From: Viola odorata
Taxonomy: Eukaryota > Streptophyta > Magnoliopsida > Malpighiales > Violaceae
NCBI GenBank assembly: GCA_963691705.1
Contig: OY829539.1
Location: 8,062,501-8,126,500, forward strand
DNA length: 64,000 nucleotides
Direction of reading: 5' to 3'
The translations under genes and the position numbers were made by a program. Numbering within the stretch: position 1 is the stretch's first letter; the number at the start of each line of letters is the position of its first letter. Under the pieces are notes generated by a model that saw only the letters and a list, made by a program, of their open reading frames with translations, was not told the DNA's origin and ran no database searches. This document shows positions 46,158 to 58,102 of the stretch, piece after piece.

Positions 46158-48872
46158 TGTTCATGTTTTGGGACTGTTTTTTATTTTGTGAATGCTCAAA
46201 GGCGAGCATTGGGCAGTGTGGGGATATTTGATTGCATGTATTTTATGCATGTTTTTCCTTCCATTCTTACCTCGATTTAGGCCTTGATACTACTAATTCA
46301 CTCGTGTCTCCATCTTTATCGCAGATCAAGGCCAAGAAGGAGAAATATGCGAAAAGACATACTTTCTGGGCAATTTCAGAAGAGTTTAAGCTTCAAGACT
46401 AGCGTCGAGACCATAGACACCAATTTCTCCATGTACTAATGTACGCGGATTGATATGCAAACTCTATTTTTGTGCTGTGTTATCTGCATTTTGAGTGACT
46501 AAGCATATAGCCTTGTTTGCGAGCGAGTAAGTAAACACATATCTTGTGAGGGCTGCTCGTGACTAGGCCTGATGTGGAAAAGTTCTACCTTTGGGGTCGG
46601 TATCCCAATGCTTTAATGCAGGTGTGCATCTAGGCAGGAAGCGCCTTATCGAGACCTCGGCAATTGACGGGTTTGATCATTCCAGTGCTTTGGTTGTTTG
46701 TGTTGATGTTTTGGGACTGTTTTTTATTTTGTGAATGCTCAAGGGCGAGCATTGGGCAGTGTGGGGATATTTGATTACATGTATTTTATGCATGTTTTTC
46801 CTTCCATTGTTACGTCGATTTAGGCCTTGATACTACTAATTCGCTCGTGTTTCCATCTTTATCGCAGATCAAGGCCAAGAAGCAGAAATGTGCTAAAAGA
46901 CAAACTTTCTGGGTAATTTTAGAAGAGTTTAAGCTTCAAGACTAGCGTCGAGACCATAGACACCAATTTCTCCATGTACTAATGTACTCGGATTGATATG
47001 CAAACTCTATTTTTGTGCTGTGTTATCTGCATTTTGAGTGACAAAACATATAGCCTTATTTGCGAGCGAGTGAGTAAACACATATCTGGTGAGGGCTGCT
47101 CGTGACTAGGCCTGATGTGGAAAATTTCTACCTTTGGGCTCGGTATCCCAATTCTTTAATGCAGGTGTGCATCTAGGCAGGAAGCGCCTTATCGAGACCT
47201 CGGCAATTGACGGGTTTGATCATTCCAGTGCTTTGGTTGTTTGTGTTGATGTTTTGGGACTGTTTTTAATTTTGTGAATGCTCAAGGGCGAGCATTGGGC
47301 AGTGTGGGGATATTTGATTACATGTATTTTATGCATGTTTTTCCTTCCATTCTTACCTCGATTTAGGCCTTGATACTACTAATTCGGTCGTGTTTCCATC
47401 TTTATCGCAGCTCAAGGCCAAGAAGGAGAAATGTGCGAAAAGACATACTTTCTGGGCAATTTCAGAAGAGTTTAAGCTTCAAGACTAGCGTCGAGACCAT
47501 AGACACCAATTTCTCCATGTACTAATGCACTCGGATTGATATGCAATCTCTATTTTTGTGCTGTGTTATCTGCATTTTGAGTGACTAAACATATAGCCTT
47601 GTTTGCGAGCGAGTGAGTAAACACATATCTGGTGAGGGCTGCTCGTGACTAGGCCTGATGTGGAAAAGTTCTACCTTTGGGGTCGGTATCCCAATGCTTT
47701 AATGCAGGTGTGCATCTAGGCAGGAAGCGCCTTATCGAGACCTGGACAATTGACGGGTTTGATCATTCCAGTGCTTTGGTTGTTTGTGTTAATGTTTTGG
47801 TACTGTTTTTAATTTTGTGAATGCTCAAGGGCGAGCATTGGGCAGTGTGGGGACATTTGATTACATGTATTTTATGCATGTTTTTCCGTCCATTCTTACC
47901 TCGATTTAGGCCTTGATACTACTAATTCGGTCGTGTTTCCATCTTTATCGTAGCTCAAGGCCAAGAAGGAGAAATGTGCGAAAAGACATACTTTCTGGGC
48001 AATTTCAGAAGAGTTTAAGCTTCAAGACTAGCGTCGAGACCATAGACACCAATTTCTCCATGTACTAATGCACTCGGATTGATATGCAAACTCTATTTTT
48101 GTGCTGTGTTATCTGCATTTTGAGTGACTAAACATATAGCCTTGTTTGCGAGCGAGTGAGTAAACACATATCTGGTGAGGGCTGCTCGTGACTAGGCCTG
48201 ATGTGGAAAAGTTCTACCTTTGGGGTCGGTATCCCAATGCTTTAATGCAGGTGTGCATCTAGGCAGGAAGCGCCTTATCGAGACCTCGGCAATTGACGGG
48301 TTTGATCATTCTAGTGCTTTGGTTGTTTGTGTTCATGTTTTGGGACTGTTTTTTATTTTGTGAATGCTCAAAGGCGAGCATTGGGCAGTGTGGGGATATT
48401 TGATTGCATGTATTTTATGCATGTTTTTCCTTCCATTCTTACCTCGATTTAGGCCTTGATACTACTAATTCACTCGTGTCTCCATCTTTATCGCAGATCA
48501 AGGCCAAGAAGGAGAAATATGCGAAAAGACATACTTTCTGGGCAATTTCAGAAGAGTTTAAGCTTCAAGACTAGCGTCGAGACCATAGACACCAATTTCT
48601 CCATGTACTAATGTACGCGGATTGATATGCAAACTCTATTTTTGTGCTGTGTTATCTGCATTTTGAGTGACTAAGCATATACCCTTGTTTGCGAGCGAGT
48701 GAGTAAACACATATCTTGTGAGGGCTGCTCGTGACTAGGCCTGATGTGGAAAAGTTCTACCTTTGGGGTCGGTATCCCAATGCTTTAATGCAGGTGTGCA
48801 TCTAGGCAGGAAGCGCCTTATCGAGACCTCGGCAATTGACGGGTTTGATCATTCCAGTGCTTTGGTTGTTTG
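46158..48872 (+). repeat. M-type 5-mer HOR, copy 4 with fused monomer (M86-M90)
   Basis: Partner of M75-M79 at +5973 bp: GGGCTCGG (C at 47139), GCAATCTC (T at 47547) and the fused monomer M89 with CCGTCC recur here. The partner of M79, M90, is not chimeric: it keeps TGTACGCGG and ACTAAGCATA to its end, so the duplication stops inside this monomer, near 42.6 kb in the upstream copy and 48.6 kb here. M90 also has ATACCCTTG near 48680 and the GAGTGAGTAAAC state instead of GAGTAAGTAAAC; M93 shares both. Confidence 0.85.
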
Positions 48873-51800
48873 TGTTGATGTTTTGGGACTGTTTTTTATT
48901 TTGTGAATGCTCAAGGGCGAGCATTGGGCAGTGTGGGGATATTTGATTGCATGTATTTTATGCATGTTTTTCCTTCCATTCTTACCTCGATTTAGGCCTT
49001 GATACTACTAATTCGCTCGTGTTTCCATCTTTATCGCAGATCAAGGCCAAGAAGGAGAAATGTGCGAAAAGACATACTTTCTAGGCAATTTTAGAAGAGT
49101 TTAACCTTCAAGACTAGCGTCGAGACCATAGACACCAATTTCTCCATGTACTAATGTACTCGGATTGATATGCAAACTCTATTTTTGTGCTGTGTTATCT
49201 GCATTTTGAGTGACAAAACATATAGCCTTGTTTGCGAGCGAGTGAGTAAACACATATCTGGTGAGGGCTGCTCGTGACTAGGCCTGATGTGGAAAAGTTC
49301 TACCTTTGGGGTCGGTATCCCAATGCTTTAATGCAGGTGTGCATCTAGGCAGGAAGCGCCTTATCGAGACCTCGGCAATTGACGGGTTTGATCATTCTAG
49401 TGCTTTGGTTGTTTGTGTTCATGTTTTGGGACTGTTTTTAATTTTGTGAATGCTCAAGGGCGAGCATTGGGCAGTGTGGGGACATTTGATTACATGTATT
49501 TTATGCATGTTTTTCCGTCCATTCTTACCTCGATTTAGGCCTTGATACTACTAATTCGGTCGTGTTTCCATCTTTATCGTAGCTCAAGGCCAAGAAGGAG
49601 AAATGTGCGAAAAGGCATACTTTCTGGGCAATTTCAGAAGAGTTTAAGCTTCAAGACTAGCGTCGAGACCATAGACACCAATTTCTCCATGTACTAATGC
49701 ACTCGGATTGATATGCAAACTCTATTTTTGTGCTGTGTTATCTGCATTTTGAGTGACTAAACATATAGCCTTGTTTGCGAGCGAGTGAGTAAACACATAT
49801 CTGGTGAGGGCTGCTCGTGACTAGGCCTGATGTGGAAAAGTTCTACCTTTGGGGTCGGTATCCCAATGCTTTAATGCAGGTGTGCATCTAGGCAGGAAGC
49901 GCCTTATCGAGACCTTGATAATTAACGGGTTTGATCATTCCAGTGCTTTGGTTGTTTGTGTTCATGTTTTGGGACTGTTTTTTATTTTGTGAATGCTCAA
50001 AGGCGAGCATTGGGCAGTGTGGGGATATTTGATTGCATGTATTTTATGCATGTTTTTCCTTCCATTCTTACCTCGATTTAGGCCTTGATACTACTAATTC
50101 ACTCGTGTCTCCATCTTTATCGCAGATCAAGGCCAAGAAGGAGAAATATGCGAAAAGACATAGTTTCTGGGCAATTTCAGAAGAGTTTAAGCTTCAAGAC
50201 TAGCGTCGAGACCATAGACACCAATTTCTCCATGTACTAATGTACGCGGATTGATATGCAAACTCTATTTTTGTGCTGTGTTATCTGCATTTTGAGTGAC
50301 TAAGCATATACCCTTGTTTGCGAGCGAGTGAGTAAACACATATCTTGTGAGGGCTGCTCGTGACTAGGCCTGATGTGGAAAAGTTCTACCTTTGGGGTCG
50401 GTATCCCAATGCTTTAATGCAGGTGTGCATCTAGGCAGGAAGCGCCTTATCGAGACCTCGGCAATTGACGGGTTTGATCATTCCAGTGCTTTGGTTGTTT
50501 GTGTTGATGTTTTGGGACTGTTTTTTATTTTGTGAATGCTCAAGGGCGAGCATTGGGCAGTGTGGGGATATTTGATTGCATGTATTTTATGCATGTTTTT
50601 CCTTCCATTCTTACCTCGATTTAGGCCTTGATACTACTAATTCGCTCGTGTTTCCATCTTTATCGCATATCAAGGCCAAGAAGGAGAAATGAGCGAAAAG
50701 ACATACTTTCTGGGCAATTTTAGAAGAGTTTAAGCTTCAAGACTAGCGTCGAGACCATAGACACCAATTTCTCCATGTACTAATGTACTCGGATTGATAT
50801 GCAAACTCTATTTTTGTGCTGTGTTATCTGCATTTTGAGTGACAAAACATATAGCCTTATTTGCGAGCGAGTGAGTAAACACATATCTGGTGAGGGCTGC
50901 TCGTGACTAGGCCTGATGTGGAAAATTTCTACCTTTGGGGTCGGTATCCCAATTCTTTAATGCAGGTGTGCATCTAGGCAGGAAGCGCCTTATCGAGACC
51001 TCGGCAATTGACGGGTTTGATCATTCCAGTGCTTTGGTTGTTTGTGTTGATGTTTTGGGTCTGTTTTTAATTTTGTGAATGCTCAAGGGCGAGCATTGGG
51101 CAGTGTGGGGATATTTGATTACATGTATTTTATGCATGTTTTTCCTTCCATTCTTACCTCGATTTAGGCCTTGATACTACTAATTCGGTCGTGTTTCCAT
51201 CTTTATCGCAGCTCAAGGCCAAGAAGGAGAAATGTGCGAAAAGACATACTTTCTGGGCAATTTCAGAAGAGTTTAAGCTTCAAGACTAGCGTCGAGACCA
51301 TAGACACCAATTTCTCCATGTACTAATGCACTCGGATTGATATGCAAACTCTATTTTTGTGCTGTGTTATCTGCATTTTGAGTGACTAAACATATAGCCT
51401 TGTTTGCGAGCGAGTGAGTAAACACATATCTGGTGAGGGCTGCTCGTGACTAGGCCTGATGTGGAAAAGTTCTACCTTTGGGGTCGGTATCCCAATGCTT
51501 TAATGCAGGTGTGCATCTAGGCAGGAAGCGCCTTATCGAGACCTGGACAATTGACGGGTTTGATCATTCCAGTGCTTTGGTTGTTTGTGTTAATGTTTTG
51601 GTACTGTTTTTAATTTTGTGAATGCTCAAGGGCGAGCATTGGGCAGTGTGGGGATATTTGATTACATGTATTTTATGCATGTTTTTCCTTCCATTCTTAC
51701 CTCGATTTAGGCCTTGATACTACTAATTCGCTCGTGTTTCCATCTTTATCGCAGCTCAAGGCCAAAAAGGAGAAATGTGCGAAAAGACATACTTTCTAGG

Positions 51801-52672
51801 CAATTTTAGAAGAGTTTAAGCTTCAAGACTAGCGTCGAGACCATAGACACCAATTTCTCCATGTACTAATGTACTCGGATTGATATGCAAACTCTATTTT
51901 TGTGCTGTGTTATCTGCATTTTGAGTGACTAAACATATAGCCTTGTTTGCGAGCGAGTGAGTAAACACATATCTTGTGAGGGCTGCTCGTGACTAGGCCT
52001 GATGTGGAAAAGTTATACCTTTGGGGTCGGTATCCCAATGCTTTAATGCAGGTGTGCATCTAGGCAGGAAGCGCCTTATCGAGACCTTGATAATTAACGG
52101 GTTTGATCATTCCAGTGCTTTGGTTGTTTGTGTTCATGTTTTGGGACTGTTTTTTATTTTGTAAATGCTCAAGGGCGAGCATTGGGCAGTGTGGGGATAT
52201 TTGATTGCATGTATTTTATGCATGTTTTTCCTTCCATTCTTACCTCGATTTAGGCCTTGATACTACTAATTCGCTCGTGTCTCCATCTTTATCGCAGATC
52301 AAGGCCAAGAAGGAGAAATGTGCGAAAAGACATACTATCTGGGCAATTTCAGAAGAGTTTAAGCTTCAAACTAGCGTCGAGACCATAGACACCAATTTCT
52401 CCATGTACTAATGTACTCGCATTGATATGCAAACTCTATTTTTGTGCTGTGTTATCTGCATTTTGAGTGACTAAGCATATAGCCTTGTTTGCGAGCGAGT
52501 GAGTAAACACATATCTTGTGAGGGCTGCTCGTGACTAGGCCTGATGTGGAAAAGTTCTACCTTTGGGGTCGGTATCCCAATGCTTTAATGCAGGTGTGCA
52601 TCTAGGCAGGAAGCGCCTTATCGAGACCTGGACAATTGACGGGTTTGATCATTCCAGTGCTTTGGTTGTTTG
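48873..52672 (+). repeat. Degenerate tail of the M-type zone (M91-M97)
   Basis: M91 joins a TGTTGATG/ATTGCATG left half to a CTTTCTAGGC...CATTCTAGTG right half, so the expected second to fourth classes are compressed into one monomer. M92 is of the fifth class; M93 to M96 follow the first to fourth classes; M97 is an odd monomer with GTAAATGC (52163), CATACTATC, a 1 bp deletion and CTCGCATTG (52420). Private changes are more frequent than in the central units: TTTAACCTTC (49103), AAAGGCATAC (49613), CATAGTTTC (50162), CGCATATC (50667), AAATGAGCG (50690), GGGTCTG (51058), AGTTATACC (52014). Confidence 0.8.
52366..52370 (+). repeat. One-base deletion making M97 542 bp
   Basis: M97 reads AAGCTTCAAACTAGCG where every other monomer has AAGCTTCAAGACTAGCG or a one-base substitution of it. 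One base is lost from the otherwise invariant core. It shifts the frame past the usual TAG, which is why a spurious 68-codon frame (52205-52411) appears here. This is the only deletion I found in the window. Confidence 0.92.
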
Positions 52673-55387
52673 TGTTAATGATTTGGTACTGTTTTTAATT
52701 TTGTGAATGCTCAAGGGCGAGCATTGGGCAGTGTGGGGATATTTGATTACATGTATTTTATGCATGTTTTTCCTTCCATTGTTACGTCGATTTAGGCCTT
52801 GATACTACTAATTAGCTCGTGTTTCCATCTTTATCGCAGATCAAGGCCAAGAAGCAGAAATGTGCTAAAAGGCATACTTTCTGGGCAATTTTAGAAGAGT
52901 TTAAGCTTCAAGACTAGCGTCGAGACCATAGACACCAATTTCACCATGTACTAATGTACTCGGATTGATATGCAAACTCTATTATTGTGCTGTATTATCT
53001 GCATTTTGAGTGACTAAACATATAGCCTTGTTTGCGAGCGAGTGAGTAAACACATATCTGGTGAGGGTTGCTCGTGACTAGGCCTGATGTGGAAAAGTTC
53101 TACCTTTGGGGTAGGTATCCCAATGCTTTAATGCAGGTGTGCATCTAGGCAGGAAGCGCCTTATCGAGACCTGGACAATTGACGGGTTTGATCATTCCAG
53201 TGCTTTGGTTGTTTGTGTTCATGTTTTGGTACTGTTTTTAATTTTGTGAATGCTCAAGGGCGAGCATTGGGCAGTGTGGGGATATTTGATTACATGTATT
53301 TTATGCATGTTTTTCCTTCCATTCTTACCTCGATTTAGGACTTGATACTACTAATTCGCTCGTGTTTCCATCTTTATCGCAGATCAAGGCCAAGAAGCAG
53401 AAATGTGCTAAAAGGCATACTTTCTGGGCAATTTCAGAAGAGTTTAAGCTTCAAGACTAGCGTCGAGACCATAGACACCAATTTCACCATGTACTAATGT
53501 ACTCGGATTGATATGCAAACTCTATTTTTGTGCTGTGTTATCTGCATTTTGAGTGACTAAACATATAGCCTTGTTAGCGAGCGAGTGAGTAAACACATAT
53601 ATGGTGAGGGCTGCTCGTGACTAGGCCTGATGTGGAAAAGTTCTACCTTTGGGGTCAGTATCCCAATGCTTTAATGCAGGTGTGCATCTAGGCAGGAAGC
53701 GCCTTATCGAGACCTGGACAATTGACGGGTTTGATCATTCCAGTGCTTTGGTTGTTTGTGTTCATGTTTTGGTACTGTTTTTAATTTTGTGAATGCTCAA
53801 GGGCGAGCATTGGGCAGTGTGGGGATATTTGATTACATGTATTTTATGCATGTTTTTCCTTCCATTCTTACCTTGATTTAGGCCTTGATACTACTAATTC
53901 GCTCGTGTTTCCATCTTTATCGCAGATCAAGGCCAAGAAGGAGAAATGTGCGAAAAGACATACTTTCTGGGAAATTTAAGAAGAGTTTAAGCTTCAAGAC
54001 TAGCGTCGAGACCATAGACATCAATTTCTCCATGTACTAATGTACTCGGATTGATATGCAAACTCTATTTTTGTGCTGTGTTATCTGCATTTTGAGTGAC
54101 TAAACATATAGCCTTGTTAGCGAGCGAGTGAGTAAACACATATCTGGTGAGGGCTGCTCGTGACTAGGCCTGATGTGGAAAAGTTCTACCTTTGGGGTCG
54201 GTATCCCAATGCTTTAATGCAGGTGTGCATCTAGGCAGGAAGCGCCTTATCGAGACCTTGATAATTAATGGGTTTGATCATTCCAATGCTTTGGTTGTTT
54301 GTGTTCATGTTTTGGGACTGTTTTTTATTTTGTGAATGCTCAAGGGCGAGCATTGGGCAGTGTGGGGATATTTGATTACATGTATTTTATGCATGTTTTT
54401 CCTTCCATTCTTACCTCGATTTAGGCCTTGATACTACTAATTCGCTCGTGTTTCCATCTTTATCGCAGATCAAGGCCAAGAAGGAGAAATGTGCGAAAAG
54501 ACATACTTTGTAGGCAATTTTAGAAGAGTTTAAGCTTCAAGACTAGCGTCGAGACCATAGACACCAATTTCTCCATGTACTAATGTACTCGGATTGATAT
54601 GCAAACTCTATTTTTGTGCTGTGTTATCTGCATTTTGAGTGACAAAACATATAGCCTTGTTTGCGAGCGAGTGAGTAAACACATATCTGGTGAGGGTTGC
54701 TCGTGACTAGGCCTCATGTGGAAAAGTTCTACCTTTGGGGTCGGTATCCCAATGCTTTAATGCAGGTGTGCATCTAGGCAGGAAGCGCCTTATCGAGACC
54801 TGGACAATTGACGGGTTTGATCATTCCAGTGCTTTGGTTGTTTGTGTTCATGTTTTGGTACTGTTTTTAATTTTGTGAATGCTCAAGGGCGAGCATTGGG
54901 CAGTGTGGGGATATTTGATTACATGTATTTTATGCATGTTTTTCCTTCCATTCTTACCTCGATTTAGGCCTTGATACTACTAATTCGCTCGTGTTTCCAT
55001 CTTTATCGCACCTCAAGGCCAAAAAGGAGAAATGTGCGAAAAGACATACTTTCTGGGCAATTTCAGAAGAGTTTAAGCTTCAAGACTAGCGTCGAGACCA
55101 TAGACACCAATTTCTCCATGTACTAATGTACTCGGATTGATATGCAAACTCTATTTTTGTGCTGTGTTATCTGCATTTTGAGTGACTAAACATATAGCCT
55201 TGTTTGCGAGCGAGTGAGTAAACACATATCTTGTGAGGGCTGCTCGTGACTAGGCCTGATGTGGAAAAGTTCTACCTTTGGGGTCGGTATCCCAATGCTT
55301 TAATGCAGGTGTGCATCTAGGCAGGAAGCGCCTTATCGAGACCTGGACAATTGACGGGTTTGATCATTCCAGTGCTTTGGTTGTTTG
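52673..55387 (+). repeat. R-type 5-mer HOR, copy 1 (M98-M102)
   Basis: New 2715 bp unit, different in content from the M-type. M98: TGTTAATGATTTGG, AATTAGCTCG, AAGCAG, TATTATTGTGCTGTATT. M99: TTTAGGACTTG, AAGCAG, CTTGTTAGCGAG, CATATATGGTG, CAGTATCCC. M100: ACCTTGATTT, GGGAAATTTAAGAAG, AGACATCAAT, ending AATTAATGGG and ATTCCAATGC. M101: GTTTTTTATTTT, TAGGCAATTTTAG. M102: CGCACCTCAAGGCCAAAAAGG. Private to this copy are GGGGTAGGTAT near 53110 and CTTTGTAGGC near 54508. GGCCTCATG in M101 is shared with copy 4 only. Confidence 0.92.
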
Positions 55388-58102
55388 TGTTAATGATTTG
55401 GTACTGTTTTTAATTTTGTGAATGCTCAAGGGCGAGCATTGGGCAGTGTGGGGATATTTGATTACATGTATTTTATGCATGTTTTTCCTTCCATTGTTAC
55501 GTCGATTTAGGCCTTGATACTACTAATTAGCTCGTGTTTCCATCTTTATCGCAGATCAAGGCCAAGAAGCAGAAATGTGCTAAAAGGCATACTTTCTGGG
55601 CAATTTTAGAAGAGTTTAAGCTTCAAGACTAGCGTCGAGACCATAGACACCAATTTCACCATGTACTAATGTACTCGGATTGATATGCAAACTCTATTAT
55701 TGTGCTGTATTATCTGCATTTTGAGTGACTAAACATATAGCCTTGTTTGCGAGCGAGTGAGTAAACACATATCTGGTGAGGGTTGCTCGTGACTAGGCCT
55801 GATGTGGAAAAGTTCTACCTTTGGGGTCGGTATCCCAATGCTTTAATGCAGGTGTGCATCTAGGCAGGAAGCGCCTTATCGAGACCTGGACAATTGACGG
55901 GTTTGATCATTCCAGTGCTTTGGTTGTTTGTGTTCATGTTTTGGTACTGTTTTTAATTTTGTGAATGCTCAAGGGCGAGCATTGGGCAGTGTGGGGATAT
56001 TTGATTACATGTATTTTATGCATGTTTTTCCTTCCATTCTTACCTCGATTTAGGACTTGATACTACTAATTCGCTCGTGTTTCCATCTTTATCGCAGATC
56101 AAGGCCAAGAAGCAGAAATGTGCTAAAAGGCATACTTTCTGGGCAATTTCAGAAGAGTTTAAGCTTCAAGACTAGCGTCGAGACCATAGACACCAATTTC
56201 ACCATGTACTAATGTACTCGGATTGATATGCAAACTCTATTTTTGTGTTGTGTTATCTGCATTTTGAGTGACTAAACATATAGCCTTGTTAGCGAGCGAG
56301 TGAGTAAACACATATATGGTGAGGGCTGCTCGTGACTAGGCCTGATGTGGAAAAGTTCTACCTTTGGGGTCAGTATCCCAATGCTTTAATGCAGGTGTGC
56401 ATCTAGGCAGGAAGCGCCTTATCGAGACCTGGACAATTGACGGGTTTGATCATTCCAGTGCTTTGGTTGTTTGTGTTCATGTTTTGGTACTGTTTTTAAT
56501 TTTGTGAATGCTCAAGGGCGAGCATTGGGCAGTGTGGGGATATTTGATTACATGTATTTTATGCATGTTTTTCCTTCCATTCTTACCTTGATTTAGGCCT
56601 TGATACTACTAATTCGCTCGTGTTTCCATCTTTATCGCAGATCAAGGCCAAGAAGGAGAAATGTGCGAAAAGACATACTTTCTGGGAAATTTAAGAAGAG
56701 TTTAAGCTTCAAGACTAGCGTCGAGACCATAGACATCAATTTCTCCATGTACTAATGTACTCGGATTGATATGCAAACTCTATTTTTGTGCTGTGTTATC
56801 TGCATTTTGAGTGACTAAACATATAGCCTTGTTAGCGAGCGAGTGAGTAAACACATATCTGGTGAGGGCTGCTCGTGACTAGGCCTGATGTGGAAAAGTT
56901 CTACCTTTGGGGTCGGTATCCCAATGCTTTAATGCAGGTGTGCATCTAGGCAGGAAGCGCCTTATCGAGACCTTGATAATTAATGGGTTTGATCATTCCA
57001 ATGCTTTGGTTGTTTGTGTTCATGTTTTGGGACTGTTTTTTATTTTGTGAATGCTCAAGGGCGAGCATTGGGCAGTGTGGGGATATTTGATTACATGTAT
57101 TTTATGCATGTTTTTCCTTCCATTCTTACCTCGATTTAGGCCTTGATACTACTAATTCGCTCGTGTTTCCATCTTTATCGCAGATCAAGGCCAAGAAGGA
57201 GAAATGTGCGAAAAGACATACTTTCTAGGCAATTTTAGAAGAGTTTAAGCTTCAAGACTAGCGTCGAGACCATAGACACCAATTTCTCCATGTACTAATG
57301 TACTCGGATTGATATGCAAACTCTATTTTTGTGCTGTGTTATCTGCATTTTGAGTGACAAAACATATAGCCTTGTTTGCGAGCGAGTGAGTAAACACATA
57401 TCTGGTGAGGGTTGCTCGTGACTAGGCCTGATGTGGAAAAGTTCTACCTTTGGGGTCGGTATCCCAATGCTTTAATGCAGGTGTGCATCTAGGCAGGAAG
57501 CGCCTTATCGAGACCTGGACAATTGACGGGTTTGATCATTCCAGTGCTTTGGTTGTTTGTGTTCATGTTTTGGTACTGTTTTTAATTTTGTGAATGCTCA
57601 AGGGCGAGCATTGGGCAGTGTGGGGATATTTGATTACATGTATTTTATGCATGTTTTCCCTTCCATTCTTACCTCGATTTAGGCCTTGATACTACTAATT
57701 CGCTCGTGTTTCCATCTTTATCGCACCTCAAGGCCAAAAAGGAGAAATGTGCGAAAAGACATACTTTCTGGGCAATTTCAGAAGAGTTTAAGCTTCAAGA
57801 CTAGCGTCGAGACCATAGACACCAATTTCTCCATGTACTAATGTACTCGGATTGATATGCAAACTCTATTTTTGTGCTGTGTTATCTGCATTTTGAGTGA
57901 CTAAACATATAGCCTTGTTTGCGAGCGAGTGAGTAAACACATATCTTGTGAGGGCTGCTCGTGACTAGGCCTGATGTGGAAAAGTTCTACCTTTGGGGTC
58001 GGTATCCCAATGCTTTAATGCAGGTGTGCATCTAGGCAGGAAGCGCCTTATCGAGACCTGGACAATTGACGGGTTTGATCATTCCAGTGCTTTGGTTGTT
58101 TG
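55388..58102 (+). repeat. R-type 5-mer HOR, copy 2 (M103-M107)
   Basis: Repeats copy 1 at +2715 bp. It differs by TTTTGTGTTGTG in the second monomer (T near 56249), GGCCTGATG rather than GGCCTCATG in the fourth, and GTTTTCCC rather than GTTTTTCC in the fifth (near 57655). All three states are also in copy 3, and by eye I found no difference between copies 2 and 3. Confidence 0.92.

Larger units (their letters stand above)
37260..48600 (+). repeat. 5973 bp (11-monomer) duplication within the M-type zone
   Basis: Four rare substitutions recur exactly 5973 bp apart: TTTAATACAGG (37387 and 43360), GAATGCCCAAGG (39137 and 45110), GGGCTCGG (41166 and 47139) and GCAATCTC (41574 and 47547). The left copy runs from about 37.26 to 42.62 kb, the right from about 43.23 to 48.60 kb. 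Outside these limits the offset no longer predicts the sequence: M69 and M80 differ on their left side, M79 and M90 on their right side. Limits are approximate because the boundary monomers are identical over long stretches. Confidence 0.86.

Noticed and set aside
52205..52411. 68-codon open frame in M97
   Set aside because: The 1 bp deletion near 52369 shifts the frame past the normal TAG. It starts at TTG and has no counterpart in neighbouring monomers.
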